From Clostridia bacterium (GTDB taxonomy: Bacteria > Bacillota > Clostridia > Oscillospirales > CAG-272), in the NCBI GenBank assembly GCA_017547655.1, contig JAFYPF010000003.1:1-42056 (forward strand): a stretch of 42,056 nucleotides of DNA. The letters are read 5' to 3'. Below, in pieces: positions 14,271-23,172 of this stretch (the stretch's first letter is position 1; the number at the start of each line of letters is the position of its first letter). The position numbers and the translations under genes are program-made. The notes below the pieces were generated by a model. That model searched no databases. It saw only the letters and a program-made list of their open reading frames with translations, and was not told the DNA's origin.

Positions 14271-16409
14271 TTACGCCTTTGCAACCTGGTTCTTCAACCA
14301 TTTTAATATAGACGACCTCTCAAGATTGATTTTGGTTTTCAGCAAACTCATTTTAAAGATGTATTCGTCCTCGACACCATCTTTCTCTTCAATCAAGAAC
14401 ACCTTCGTTTCTTTGAGAATATCTATAATAAATCGAATTTTTTCATAGCTCATATTCCCAAGCAAGCGCTCAAGCATATACACAGAAATATTATCATTCC
14501 CCTGCCTGATCTCCCTTTGTATAGCATAATAAACGTTTACAAAATCCTCTCTTGAGGGAACGATTTTCTCACAAGGCTCAATTACTCGTCCCGCTTTTAT
14601 TTCTGCATATTTTGCTTTCTTCATTTCTCTGATTTTTCTTGTCTTTTCACCGGGCATAACATCTCGCAAAGTAAGCTGAACACTTTTATTATTCATATAT
14701 TCATTTACGTCAAGATTAAACACCAAATCCACGGTTTCTCCCGCAAACAAATTAAGCTCTGCGGGATTCTTGCCGAAATAAAGCGCATTGATAATTTTAT
14801 TTCCTTTTTTCAACACCAATTTTGTGTGTCTGTTTGAGCCTATAGCAATAGCCTCTGAAATATATGCGTCTTTCATAGAAAATACGGGCACAGGATTTGA
14901 AACACCGAAAGGTTCAAGCATAAAAAGCTCTTCTGCATTTTCGAGTGTTATATCATTTTCGTCTATTTCAGCATCAATATCTATACGAGTAACCATATTT
15001 TCAGGTTTCAGATGCTCTGCTGCATACTCATTGATTTTCTTTTTAAATTCGGGTAATTTATCCCTCTCAATCGAAAGTCCTGCGGCAAGCTCATGACCTC
15101 CGTACTTTATTAGAAGATCAGAACAATGCCCCAAAGCATCAACGAGATTCAAGCCCTTTATACTTCTACCGGAGCCTTTACTGACATTTCCGTTAAAAGA
15201 AATTAAAACAGATGGCAGATTATATTTCTCCGTAATTCTCGAAGCAACAATTCCAATAGCGCCGTTATGCCAATTATCCTCAGCGAGAACTATGACCTTA
15301 TCGTTCTCGAAATCATGCTCTTTACGAATTTTCTCGTACGCCTGCTCCATTATTTTATTTTCTTCCGCTTGTCTCATACGGTTCGTATCGCAAAGCTCTT
15401 CTGCAATAATTTTAGCTTCATTTTGTGTTTCACTCAAAAACAATTCAACAGCTCTTGTTGCATCGCTTATTCGACCTGCCGCATTAATTCTCGGAGCTAT
15501 TACATAGCTTATGAGAGTGGAGGTTATTCTTCTCTTTTTCGGGGGAGCATTTTTATTGTTCGAAACAGCACCCGAAAGTTCAAGTAAAGCCTCAATTCCC
15601 AATCTGTTGGTTGTCTCAATAAGCTTCAATCCACGGCTGACTATTAAACGATTTTCATCAACAAGCGGCATTACGTCGGCAACAGTACCGATTGCGACAA
15701 TATCACCGTATGTATCGCAAATCTTTTTCAACCAATCTTCATCACTATTGTTTCTTTTGCAGTAAGTATATTCAAGTGAACAAAGCAGTTTGAAAACCAC
15801 TCCAACACCTGCAAGCTCTTTAAAAGGATAACCACAGTCGTGGCGTCTCGGATTAACAATCGCACATGCTTTCGGAAGCTCACTTTGACACTCATGGTGG
15901 TCGGTAATAAGAACGTCAAGTCCCAACGATTTTGCATATTCGGTTTCATCTACGGCTGTAATACCCGTATCAACCGTTATAAGAAGCTTTGTTTCTTTTT
16001 GGGCAAGGCTTTCGATTGCAGACGGATTGATTCCGTATCCCTCTCCCGTTCTGCTTGGAATATAGTAACTAACGTCAGCACCTTTTTCCTTTAAATACAA
16101 ATACAATATACTTACCGAAGTAACACCGTCAACGTCATAATCTCCGTAAATAACAATCTTTTCATTTGCATTGACTGCCGCCAAAATTCTTTCAACAGCC
16201 TTGTCCATATCTGCCAACAAAAAAGAATCGTGAAAATTGATGTTATCGTTTCTTATAAATTCCTCGGCAGCCTCCGCAGTAGTATAACCCCTGTTATACA
16301 ACAATCGAGCCGTCAAGGACTTTATACCCAGTTTTTCCGAAATCTTTTGAATCTCGGAAAAATTTTCTTTTCCGTCGGACTTGATTTTCCATTCTCTCTT
16401 TTTCAACAT
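14271..16409 (-). CDS. recJ: Single-stranded-DNA-specific exonuclease RecJ
   Basis: RecJ degrades single-stranded DNA 5' to 3' in recombination and mismatch/base-excision repair. The 712-residue product has the DHH-family motifs: GDYDVDGVTS (Asp90, 92, 94), VDTGITAVDE, ITDHHECQ (Asp170-His171-His172), and the DHHA1 motif KYGGHELAAGLSI. An OB-fold follows, and the C-terminal extension of about 150 residues beyond the E. coli core is typical of Firmicutes RecJ. The start codon ATG at 16409 has only a weak SD. The gene is 26 bases upstream of relA. Confidence 0.95.
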   Translation of the reverse strand: MLKKREWKIKSDGKENFSEIQKISEKLGIKSLTARLLYNRGYTTAEAAEEFIRNDNINFHDSFLLADMDKAVERILAAVNANEKIVIYGDYDVDGVTSVSILYLYLKEKGADVSYYIPSRTGEGYGINPSAIESLAQKETKLLITVDTGITAVDETEYAKSLGLDVLITDHHECQSELPKACAIVNPRRHDCGYPFKELAGVGVVFKLLCSLEYTYCKRNNSDEDWLKKICDTYGDIVAIGTVADVMPLVDENRLIVSRGLKLIETTNRLGIEALLELSGAVSNNKNAPPKKRRITSTLISYVIAPRINAAGRISDATRAVELFLSETQNEAKIIAEELCDTNRMRQAEENKIMEQAYEKIRKEHDFENDKVIVLAEDNWHNGAIGIVASRITEKYNLPSVLISFNGNVSKGSGRSIKGLNLVDALGHCSDLLIKYGGHELAAGLSIERDKLPEFKKKINEYAAEHLKPENMVTRIDIDAEIDENDITLENAEELFMLEPFGVSNPVPVFSMKDAYISEAIAIGSNRHTKLVLKKGNKIINALYFGKNPAELNLFAGETVDLVFNLDVNEYMNNKSVQLTLRDVMPGEKTRKIREMKKAKYAEIKAGRVIEPCEKIVPSREDFVNVYYAIQREIRQGNDNISVYMLERLLGNMSYEKIRFIIDILKETKVFLIEEKDGVEDEYIFKMSLLKTKINLERSSILKWLKNQVAKA

Positions 16410-16444
16410 TTCGAATCTATCTCACTTTCATTTTTTTACAACTG

Positions 16445-16846
16445 TCATTTAAGTATTCTCACTATTTTGCTTATCACTTTATTTTTCGAAACCTTATTCA
16501 ACACAAAACTAAAAGCGCATAGCGAAAATACAAGGATAAAAAACGTTATCGCAACAGAAACATTCTCCTCAAAAAACAAATTGGATAAAAGATATGCGGC
16601 AATAGCTAAAACCACGGGAACAAAAAAAATTAACACGGCATTCATCAAAACTCTTCCCGTCTCTGTCTCTATTTCAACAGTATCTCCTAACTCCGCATTA
16701 ACAAGGTTATCGGCAGTAGCATAAACCTTCCGACACTTCTCTGCGCAATGCGCAGCATTTTCACACATGTCGCACGCCGACACTCTGTCAACCTCTATTT
16801 TTGCCATACCGTTATTTATTTCGATAACCTTTCCAATCTGCTTCAT
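16445..16846 (-). CDS. RseC/SoxR-reducing-system-like membrane protein
   Basis: The 133-residue protein starts with an OB-like segment (VIEINNGMAKIEVDR) and then a four-cysteine cluster CDMCENAAHCAEKC. Two closely spaced membrane helices, VLMNAVLIFFVPVVLAIAAY and a second beginning VSVAITFF, and a basic tail complete it. This is the RseC_MucC family, linked in proteobacteria to SoxR reduction (with Rnf) or sigma-E control. In clostridia its role is unknown and no Rnf genes are seen here. Its placement directly after an FAD-dependent dehydrogenase (13 bases) hints at a shared redox function, which is inference. Confidence 0.78.
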   Translation of the reverse strand: MKQIGKVIEINNGMAKIEVDRVSACDMCENAAHCAEKCRKVYATADNLVNAELGDTVEIETETGRVLMNAVLIFFVPVVLAIAAYLLSNLFFEENVSVAITFFILVFSLCAFSFVLNKVSKNKVISKIVRILK

Positions 16847-16858
16847 AAATCCACCGTT

Positions 16859-18451
16859 TTATTCTATAGGTTTATATCTTCCGATAATGCACAAAGCGAC
16901 TCTAATACCGTCAACAGATGCACTCGTAATTCCACCTGCATACCCCGCACCCTCACCGCAAGGAAAAATATTACTGTCCGTAGGTGAAAAAAGCATATCG
17001 TTTCTTACAATACGCAAAGGGGACGAGGTTCTTGTCTCAACAGCTGTCATTACCGCATCGTGTGGTGCATATCCGTTTATCTTATTTTCAAATTTTACAA
17101 GTCCTTCTTTCAAAAAGGAATTGACGTATGACGGAAACAGTTCGTTTATATCGCATAAATTGTTTCTTTTTCCGTCCATATACGAAGGCTGTATTCTCTT
17201 TGGAACAGTACCGCTTTTGTTGTTAAGATAATCTCCAACCGTTTGAATTGGAGCACCGTAATCCTTTCCGCCCATAGCAAAAGCTTTACGCTCTAAATAC
17301 CTTTGAAAATTCATACCGTCAAAAAGAGAATTGCCGCAGTCCTCGGGCAAAACCGAAACAACAAGAGCTGCATTTGAGTTTTTACCGTCTCTGTTGTAAT
17401 TACTCATACCGTTTACAACAACTGACTCCTCCTCGGAAGCCGCCTCAACAACGTGACCTCCCGGACACATACAAAATGTATAAACGGCACGTTCGCCTTT
17501 TCTGTACGAAAAATTATACTCGGCATTTCCTAAAATATCAGCGTATTTACCGTAAACCGAATGATTGATTTCTTCTTGAAGCTGTTCAACACGTACACCT
17601 ACAGAAAATGCTTTTGATTGCATTTCAAGTCCGTTTTCAGCCAACAACTTATACGTATCCCTTGCGCTGTGCCCCGTAGCCAAAACCAAAGCGCCGCCAA
17701 AAAAAGTTCCGTTATTGGTTTTTACCTCAATACCTTTTTTGGTGTTTTTGTAACCCTCAAAACGAGTATTAAAATATATTTCCCCGCCTTTGCGCAATAT
17801 ATTTTCTTTAACCGACGATACAATTTTACCGAGATTATCAGTCCCGATATGCGGTTTAGCCTCTGTCAAAATACTGTCGGGAGCGCCGTGTTTATGAAAA
17901 GTCTCAAGGACGTATCTGCATTTCTTGTCATTTATTCTCGTAACAAGCTTACCGTCGGAAAATGTCCCTGCACCACCGGCGCCAAACTGAATATTATTCT
18001 CTGTGTTAAGAATTCCGTTTGTCCTGAAAAGATTTACGGCTATATTTCTCTCCTGTATATTGCCGCCCCTTTCAAGAACTATTGGTTTATATCCGTTTTC
18101 AGCAAGAAGCAATGCACAAAACATCCCCGCCGGTCCGAATCCGACAACAACAGGACGATTCTCCAAAACTTCTTCACCGTATATAATATCAAGCTCACCA
18201 CTTTCAAGAACTGCAGCATTAAGTTTTTTCAAAGCATCATCAGATACAGTATCCAAATAAACCTCTGCACTTACAGAAAAAACTTTCGAGATTTTATTCA
18301 CGTGTCTCGCATCCACCGACTTTCTGTAAACAGATACGTTCCCGTATACCGAAGAACCAAAAACACTATTCAATTGTTTTTTCGCCGCACAAACCGCATC
18401 ATATTCCGATGCTTCGGCTTTAAGTCTGATGTCTCTTAAAACTATTCGCAT
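16859..18451 (-). CDS. NAD(P)/FAD-dependent dehydrogenase of unknown substrate (COG2509 type)
   Basis: The 530-residue product has an N-terminal 90-residue domain starting MRIVLRDIRLKAEASE, then a dinucleotide-binding motif PVVVGFGPAGMFCALLLAENGY, the FGAGGAGTFSDGKL region, ALVLATGHSARDT, and a C-terminal flavin-binding FPCGEGAGYAGGITSA. These motifs define a family of uncharacterised FAD-dependent dehydrogenases common in clostridia. A cluster CxxC is not obvious. It sits between cdaR and the RseC-like gene. In many Firmicutes glmM follows cdaR, so this gene occupies that place here. Substrate and electron acceptor are unknown. Confidence 0.85.
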   Translation of the reverse strand: MRIVLRDIRLKAEASEYDAVCAAKKQLNSVFGSSVYGNVSVYRKSVDARHVNKISKVFSVSAEVYLDTVSDDALKKLNAAVLESGELDIIYGEEVLENRPVVVGFGPAGMFCALLLAENGYKPIVLERGGNIQERNIAVNLFRTNGILNTENNIQFGAGGAGTFSDGKLVTRINDKKCRYVLETFHKHGAPDSILTEAKPHIGTDNLGKIVSSVKENILRKGGEIYFNTRFEGYKNTKKGIEVKTNNGTFFGGALVLATGHSARDTYKLLAENGLEMQSKAFSVGVRVEQLQEEINHSVYGKYADILGNAEYNFSYRKGERAVYTFCMCPGGHVVEAASEEESVVVNGMSNYNRDGKNSNAALVVSVLPEDCGNSLFDGMNFQRYLERKAFAMGGKDYGAPIQTVGDYLNNKSGTVPKRIQPSYMDGKRNNLCDINELFPSYVNSFLKEGLVKFENKINGYAPHDAVMTAVETRTSSPLRIVRNDMLFSPTDSNIFPCGEGAGYAGGITSASVDGIRVALCIIGRYKPIE

Positions 18452-18465
18452 AATGCCTCTGAAAA

Positions 18466-19722
18466 TTATTTAACGTTCACTGTAACATTATAAGTTTCAA
18501 GCTCATATACCGAGCCTTCAAATTCTGATGACAACTTAACCGATACCGGTACAACCATAACACCACTTCCCGAAGAGTAGTTCTTCATATCTGCCGTCAA
18601 GGTTATATTTTCTTCTTTAACCCGAGAAAGAAGCGTATGCGGTCCTCTGAGGATAATGTTTAAGCTCTCTGTTTGAAGCTCACACTCAAGTCCGCCGGAA
18701 TTCAAAAGCGTTATATGGCTAACCGTAATGTGCTTTACGTCTGTATTTAAGTGCTCAACGTTAACAGTCGCTGTCGTTTCTCCTGTCATAGCAGTCACTC
18801 CGTCGGGAATGTTGATAAGAACAGTTTGAGTGCTGTTTTTCACAAATTTCTTCTCATCCAGAACAGCAACTTCGAGCTTGTCCATATTCTCAAGCACCGA
18901 AGGTTCGCCCCTTAATGTTATAACGTTCGGGGTTACCGTTACACGAGCATTGTTTTCATTAAAATAGCCATGCTTATAACCAACAGTTAAAGGAACATCC
19001 TTTAGCGCATATAGCTTAACGGTTATATTCACGTTTTTGGTAGCCATTGAAACGTATTTACTTGTAATGGGATTTCCTCCTTCGTCCACCAAAATAAGTG
19101 CACTTCTTGTATTTACAGTTTCAGTTATTCTTCCGAGAGCCAAATCCGCCTGAGCTGCGCTGATTTTTTGGAGCTCTGATTCAGGTCCCGTTACGGCAAC
19201 CTCACTGATATTGGTAACCGGCTCATCAAGCTGGTATCCGGAGGTTATTTCATAGGTATAAATAACCTTAACGGGGATATTTCTCGTAACTCTCTTATCT
19301 ATATAAGGCGAAACACTTGATGACGAGGTGTTAACCACCTCACACTCGGTAGGTGCAGAAATCTTTATATCAATTACCTGTATTCCCGCTTTATCGATTT
19401 TGGAAACGTCAGCAAATGCATATATATCAGATTCGGTGACTTGGTTAATTATATTTCTTTTTCCTTTGAGTGTCACAACTATGCTGTTATCCTTACCGGA
19501 CAAAACCGACCAACCTGTATTCTCAAACAATTCTGTTTCGTTTTCAAAAGTTACGGGCACGGTAAACTCTCTTTCCAAACTTACAACGTCGGTGCTCATA
19601 GCATAAAACCATATAAAGAACGCAATAACCAAACAAGCTATCTTTGCAACAAAGTCAAGTATTCTTTCCGAGTTCCTTTTGCCCGCCTTTTTTTCATCTG
19701 CTTTTGATCTCTTATCGCTCAT
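18466..19722 (-). CDS. cdaR: CdaA regulatory protein CdaR (YbbR-domain)
   Basis: The 418-residue protein has a short basic cytoplasmic N-terminus, one membrane anchor (residues about 25-45, IACLVIAFFIWFYAMS), and an extracytoplasmic region of several tandem YbbR repeats. The repeats show the recurring pattern of the VPVTFEN / IPVKVIYTY / VPLTVGYK type, each about 85 residues. CdaR binds CdaA and modulates its activity. It overlaps the cdaA stop codon by four bases (ATGA), so the two are translationally coupled. Length is typical for three to four repeats. Confidence 0.92.
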   Translation of the reverse strand: MSDKRSKADEKKAGKRNSERILDFVAKIACLVIAFFIWFYAMSTDVVSLEREFTVPVTFENETELFENTGWSVLSGKDNSIVVTLKGKRNIINQVTESDIYAFADVSKIDKAGIQVIDIKISAPTECEVVNTSSSSVSPYIDKRVTRNIPVKVIYTYEITSGYQLDEPVTNISEVAVTGPESELQKISAAQADLALGRITETVNTRSALILVDEGGNPITSKYVSMATKNVNITVKLYALKDVPLTVGYKHGYFNENNARVTVTPNVITLRGEPSVLENMDKLEVAVLDEKKFVKNSTQTVLINIPDGVTAMTGETTATVNVEHLNTDVKHITVSHITLLNSGGLECELQTESLNIILRGPHTLLSRVKEENITLTADMKNYSSGSGVMVVPVSVKLSSEFEGSVYELETYNVTVNVK

Positions 19723-20696
19723 CCTTCGTCATCTCCGTCAAATAAATCAAGTTCAATTTCGTCATTCAATGCATCTTTAATGCTTTTGCTCTTTTTATCT
19801 TTTCTAACGTGTTTTTCAACTCGTTCGATTGTCTTCTTCGTGATAATATTAAATTTCTTCTTTCCGCTTTCTTTATCGGAATCGAAGAAGAAAGTCAACA
19901 CCTTCTTCAGTCCTGCATAGTCGTAATTTCTCTTAATAACCCCGTTCTCGGCAATCGAAATAATCCCCGTCTCTTCCGATACTATAAGAATCAAAGCATC
20001 GCTCACTTCGCTCATTCCGATAGCTGCCCTGTGACGCGTTCCCAACTCTTTGGCTATATTGTTGTCATCGGATAAAGGAAGATAACACCCTGCAGCATAT
20101 ACTCTTCCGTCGCGAATAACCACTGCTCCGTCGTGAAGCGGCGTATTTTCAAAGAAGATGTTGCGCAAGAGAAATGACGACACCTCGGCATTTACTACAG
20201 TTCCGCTTGCAATAACGTCGTTAAGCGCTAATTGATTTTCAAAAACTATCAAAGCCCCCGTCTTATCCTTTGCCATTTCGCAAGCAGCATCACAGATTGA
20301 GTTGATAATTTTTTCCGTATTCTCAACAATATGCTTTTCGCCCAAGTTCTTCAACCCTTTAAGAGACGTTCCTCCCGCTTGTTCAAGCGCAGAGCGCAGC
20401 TCGGGCTGAAATATAATTACAATCGCCAAAAGACCTATTTGGAAAAAGTTGCTTATTATAAACCCTAATGCGCTGAAAGAAAAAATATTACTCAAGACGT
20501 TTATAAGCAAAATAACCCCAAGACCGAGAGCAAGTTTTCCCGCGCGTCTCTGCCTTATAAACTTGTATACGTAATACAAAAGTACCGCAACGATAATAAT
20601 GTCAAAAAGGTCATTGAGTCCAAACGAAAAAGCTCTCATTTGCGACTTCAAAACATCCACTAATTCATTAAAATACTCTTTTAAAATAACGACCAC
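19719..20696 (-). CDS. cdaA: Membrane-bound diadenylate cyclase CdaA
   Basis: CdaA condenses two ATP into c-di-AMP, the second messenger controlling potassium/osmolyte transport and wall homeostasis. Three membrane segments occupy about residues 29-97 (ending IIFQPELRSALEQ). They are followed by the DAC domain with both catalytic motifs, DGA (189-191) and RHR (221-223). The C-terminal tail is long and charged (DKKSKSIKDALNDE). The start is ambiguous. GTG at 20696 abuts the only SD-like AGGCGG, whose spacing would better suit a rare ATT three codons on; the first in-frame ATG would remove 19 residues. The protein class does not depend on this. The gene is first in the long minus-strand operon. 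Confidence 0.93.
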   Translation of the reverse strand: MVVILKEYFNELVDVLKSQMRAFSFGLNDLFDIIIVAVLLYYVYKFIRQRRAGKLALGLGVILLINVLSNIFSFSALGFIISNFFQIGLLAIVIIFQPELRSALEQAGGTSLKGLKNLGEKHIVENTEKIINSICDAACEMAKDKTGALIVFENQLALNDVIASGTVVNAEVSSFLLRNIFFENTPLHDGAVVIRDGRVYAAGCYLPLSDDNNIAKELGTRHRAAIGMSEVSDALILIVSEETGIISIAENGVIKRNYDYAGLKKVLTFFFDSDKESGKKKFNIITKKTIERVEKHVRKDKKSKSIKDALNDEIELDLFDGDDEG

Positions 20697-20724
20697 CGCC
20701 TAAAAAGATTTTTATAATTAATGT

Positions 20725-20752
20725 ATTATAACATATATGTCAAAATTTGCAA
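20725..20752 (-). promoter_or_regulatory. Promoter for the cdaA operon
   Basis: On the minus strand TTGCAA (20747-20752), a 16-base spacer and TATAAT (20725-20730) preceded by TGT make an extended -10 promoter about 30 bases upstream of the proposed GTG start. It is divergent from the ispD promoter. Confidence 0.65.
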
Positions 20753-20865
20753 ATAGTTTTGTCGTATTTTTTACACACTTTTTTCACTTTTTTTCAAAAT
20801 ACGCCTAACAACGAAATTTTTTTTGAAAAAAATTCTAAAATGTGTAGATTTTCACCACATAGTTG

Positions 20866-20874
20866 TGCTATAAT
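20866..20874 (+). promoter_or_regulatory. Extended -10 promoter for ispD-ispF
   Basis: TGCTATAAT is a perfect extended -10 element (TATAAT at 20869-20874). The region 17-18 bases upstream is only a weak -35, which is common for extended -10 promoters. It lies 47 bases before the ispD start. Confidence 0.55.
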
Positions 20875-20920
20875 AAAACTAATTGTGCTGATTGATAAAA
20901 GTAAAAGGCGGAACGAAAAA

Positions 20921-21706
20921 ATGAGCAAACTTTTCAAAAAACTTGCAGACACAGCATCAAACGCCATAGATAAAATAACCCTAAAACACTTCAAGCCGAA
21001 GACGGCGGCTATAATAACTGTCGGCGGAAGCGGCAAACGAATGGAAACACTCGACGGCATTACGAAGCAGTTTATGGAACTCAACGGACTCCCTATTGTT
21101 GCAAGGACGTTGATTGAGTTTGAAAACTCTCCATATATCGACGAAATAGTTATTGTTTCCAAAGAGGACGAAATCGGCCTTTACACAAGAATGATTGAGG
21201 AACACTCCCTTTCTAAAGTGAGAAGAATAGTCAAAGGCGGAAACACACGCCAAGAATCCGTATTGAACGGCTTTAAGGCTATATCGGAAAAATGCGAATA
21301 CGTTGCAATTCACGACGGAGTAAGATGTCTTATAACCCAAGAAAATATAAAGGCGGTTATAAAAAACGCTTATGCAACAAAGTGCGCTTGTGCAGCAACG
21401 AAGATATACGACACATTAAAAATGGCAAACTCTGATATGTTTATTGATTCGACGCCCAACAGAAGTAGAGCTTGGGCGGCGCAAACACCGCAAGTATTCA
21501 AAAGCGATATATACAGAGCCTGCGCCTATTCCGCCAAAAAAGAGGGCTTGTCCGTTACAGACGACTGTATGCTCGTTGAATACTACGGCTTTAAAATAAA
21601 GCTTGTAGACTGCGGAAGAAACAACATAAAAATAACCACAAAAGACGATCTTATTATTGCAGAAGCCATACTCAATTCACGTAATACCGAAGGAGAAAAC
21701 TTATGA
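20921..21706 (+). CDS. ispD: 2-C-methyl-D-erythritol 4-phosphate cytidylyltransferase
   Basis: IspD joins MEP and CTP to give CDP-ME in the non-mevalonate isoprenoid pathway. After an unusual basic leader of about 28 residues ([14 protein letters not shown]...), the nucleotide-binding loop reads [13 protein letters not shown], with Val where Ala is common. [43 protein letters not shown] and [12 protein letters not shown] follow. The product is 261 residues. I start at 20921 (AAAGGCGG upstream); a longer in-frame reading begins before the promoter and is rejected. The ATGA overlap with ispF couples them. Confidence 0.93.
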   Translation: MSKLFKKLADTASNAIDKITLKHFKPKTAAIITVGGSGKRMETLDGITKQFMELNGLPIVARTLIEFENSPYIDEIVIVSKEDEIGLYTRMIEEHSLSKVRRIVKGGNTRQESVLNGFKAISEKCEYVAIHDGVRCLITQENIKAVIKNAYATKCACAATKIYDTLKMANSDMFIDSTPNRSRAWAAQTPQVFKSDIYRACAYSAKKEGLSVTDDCMLVEYYGFKIKLVDCGRNNIKITTKDDLIIAEAILNSRNTEGENL

Positions 21707-22176
21707 GAATAGGACACGGATATGACGTACACAAACTCGTCGAAGGACGAAAACTTATTCTCGGCGGTGTTGATATTCCGCACAAAAAAGGACTTGACGG
21801 ACATTCAGATGCAGACGTGCTTGTACATGCAATAATGGACTCCGTTATCGGCGCTTTAGGTCTTGGAGATATAGGCCTACACTTCCCCGATAACGATATG
21901 CAATTCAAGGATATTAACAGCCTTATTCTTGCTGAAAAAACGGCTGAATTATTAAAAGAAAAAGGCTATAAAATTGCTAATATAGACGCAACGTTAATAC
22001 TTCAAGCACCTAAAGTAAGGACCTATATTGAGCAGATGAGGGAGAATATTGCAAAGGTCTATTCCGTGGACAAAACTTGTATCAACGTTAAGGCTACAAC
22101 AGAAGAAGAGCTCGGCTTTACAGGCGAGAAAAAAGGGATTGCCGCTCATGCGGTTTGCCTTATCACAAAAGCATAA
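21703..22176 (+). CDS. ispF: 2-C-methyl-D-erythritol 2,4-cyclodiphosphate synthase
   Basis: IspF cyclises CDP-ME-2-phosphate to MEcPP with release of CMP. The 157-residue product has zinc ligands in GHGYDVHKL (Asp and His) and the conserved [38 protein letters not shown] and [21 protein letters not shown]. It is full length for the trimeric enzyme. The start ATG overlaps the ispD stop by four bases; many bacteria fuse the two enzymes. The intervening IspE step (4-phosphomethyl kinase) is not encoded in this window. Confidence 0.97.
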   Translation: MRIGHGYDVHKLVEGRKLILGGVDIPHKKGLDGHSDADVLVHAIMDSVIGALGLGDIGLHFPDNDMQFKDINSLILAEKTAELLKEKGYKIANIDATLILQAPKVRTYIEQMRENIAKVYSVDKTCINVKATTEEELGFTGEKKGIAAHAVCLITKA

Positions 22177-22180
22177 AAAA

Positions 22181-22210
22181 CAAGCAGGAAAGCTTTTGCT
22201 TCCCTACTTG
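22181..22210 (+). terminator. Weak terminator-like hairpin after ispF
   Basis: CAAGCAGGAAAGC (22181-22193) pairs with GCTTCCCTACTTG (22198-22210) in 11 of 13 positions around TTTT. It lies four bases past the ispF stop. The following sequence is pyrimidine-rich but lacks a clean T-run, so termination may be partial. Confidence 0.45.
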
Positions 22211-22490
22211 AATTCTCTTTAATTTCCCCTAATACCGCTACATTTTTTATGCTTTCCAGCAGTATAGATATCTATTATAATAACGGCTTTTCTTGATTGA
22301 TTTTTCAGCACACTTCCTTGTTTTTTATCCCCCTTGGGGTTTCCTTTTTCAAGCCTTGCCGTTTTGTATATCTGATACTATTTTATGTACTTTTGTTACT
22401 TGCGATACAACGCTGACTTTAACAAAAACGTCACATTTTCTTAAATAATCGTTATTCAACTTATTTTACAAAATGTCAAACTTTTTTTGG
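22211..22490 (+). other. Gene-free AT-rich intergenic region before rpe
   Basis: About 280 bases without any plausible ORF or RBS until GGGAGG just before rpe. The stretch contains CCCCCTTGGGG near 22330 (a short self-complementary element) and several T-rich runs, but no TTGACA/TATAAT pair with correct spacing that I would defend. A structured leader of the rpe transcript is possible; I do not recognise a riboswitch class. Confidence 0.4.
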
Positions 22491-22503
22491 GAGGAATTCC
22501 ACT

Positions 22504-23148
22504 ATGATTAAAATTTCACCATCTATTCTTTCTGCCGATTTTTCAAACCTTGGACACGACGTTGAAAGAGTGGAAAAAGGCGGTGCTGAATATTTACACA
22601 TAGATGTTATGGACGGCGTTTTTGTACCCAACATTTCTCTCGGTGCTTCCGTTCAAAAATCTATCCGCAAACAGAGTAATATGGTGTTCGATACACACCT
22701 TATGATAATCAACCCTATTCGTTATATTGACGACTTCGCAAAAGCGGGTTCGGATATTATTACTATTCACCTCGAAAGCTGTGATAACGTCGAGGAAACT
22801 CTCGATAAAATTCACTCACTCGGCATAAAAGCAGGTCTTTCTATCAAGCCTAAAACGCCGATTGAGGCAATTAAACCCTATATCGGAAAGTTTGATATGC
22901 TTCTTATCATGTCAGTTGAACCCGGATTCGGCGGTCAGTCTTTTATCCCCGAATCTCTTGACAAAATAAAAGAAGCAAGAACCCTTTTGGGTGACCTCGA
23001 TATAGAGGTTGACGGTGGTATTAACGCCGACAATATTAACACAATAGTTAAAGCTGGTGCTAATATACTCGTTGCAGGTTCGGCTGTATTCGGCAACGAT
23101 AACCTTACGGAAGCAATCGCAACACTTCGCAAAAACGGAGAAAAATAA
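22504..23148 (+). CDS. rpe: Ribulose-phosphate 3-epimerase
   Basis: Rpe interconverts D-ribulose 5-phosphate and D-xylulose 5-phosphate in the pentose phosphate pathway. The 214-residue TIM barrel shows PSILSADFSNLG, LHIDVMDGVFVPN (catalytic Asp and metal His), THLMI, ITIHLES, MSVEPGFGGQSF and the phosphate-binding EVDGGINADN / VAGSAVFG. Start ATG at 22504 has GGGAGG at good spacing. The downstream sugar kinase at 30248 may feed the same pathway (xylulose 5-phosphate), but it is 7 kb away with other genes between. Confidence 0.97.
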   Translation: MIKISPSILSADFSNLGHDVERVEKGGAEYLHIDVMDGVFVPNISLGASVQKSIRKQSNMVFDTHLMIINPIRYIDDFAKAGSDIITIHLESCDNVEETLDKIHSLGIKAGLSIKPKTPIEAIKPYIGKFDMLLIMSVEPGFGGQSFIPESLDKIKEARTLLGDLDIEVDGGINADNINTIVKAGANILVAGSAVFGNDNLTEAIATLRKNGEK

Positions 23149-23172
23149 TCTAAATTAAATGGGGGTAAAATC

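Noticed and set aside
17618-18439. 273-residue plus-strand open frame
   Set aside because: Shadow of the FAD-dependent dehydrogenase gene, whose motifs are all on the minus strand.
20747-20920. N-terminal extension of IspD by 58 residues
   Set aside because: It would begin upstream of the extended -10 promoter and lacks an SD; the ATG at 20921 has AAAGGCGG at correct spacing.
22211-22490. Riboswitch or tRNA in the gap before rpe
   Set aside because: I found no cloverleaf and no conserved riboswitch core; only short self-complementary segments.
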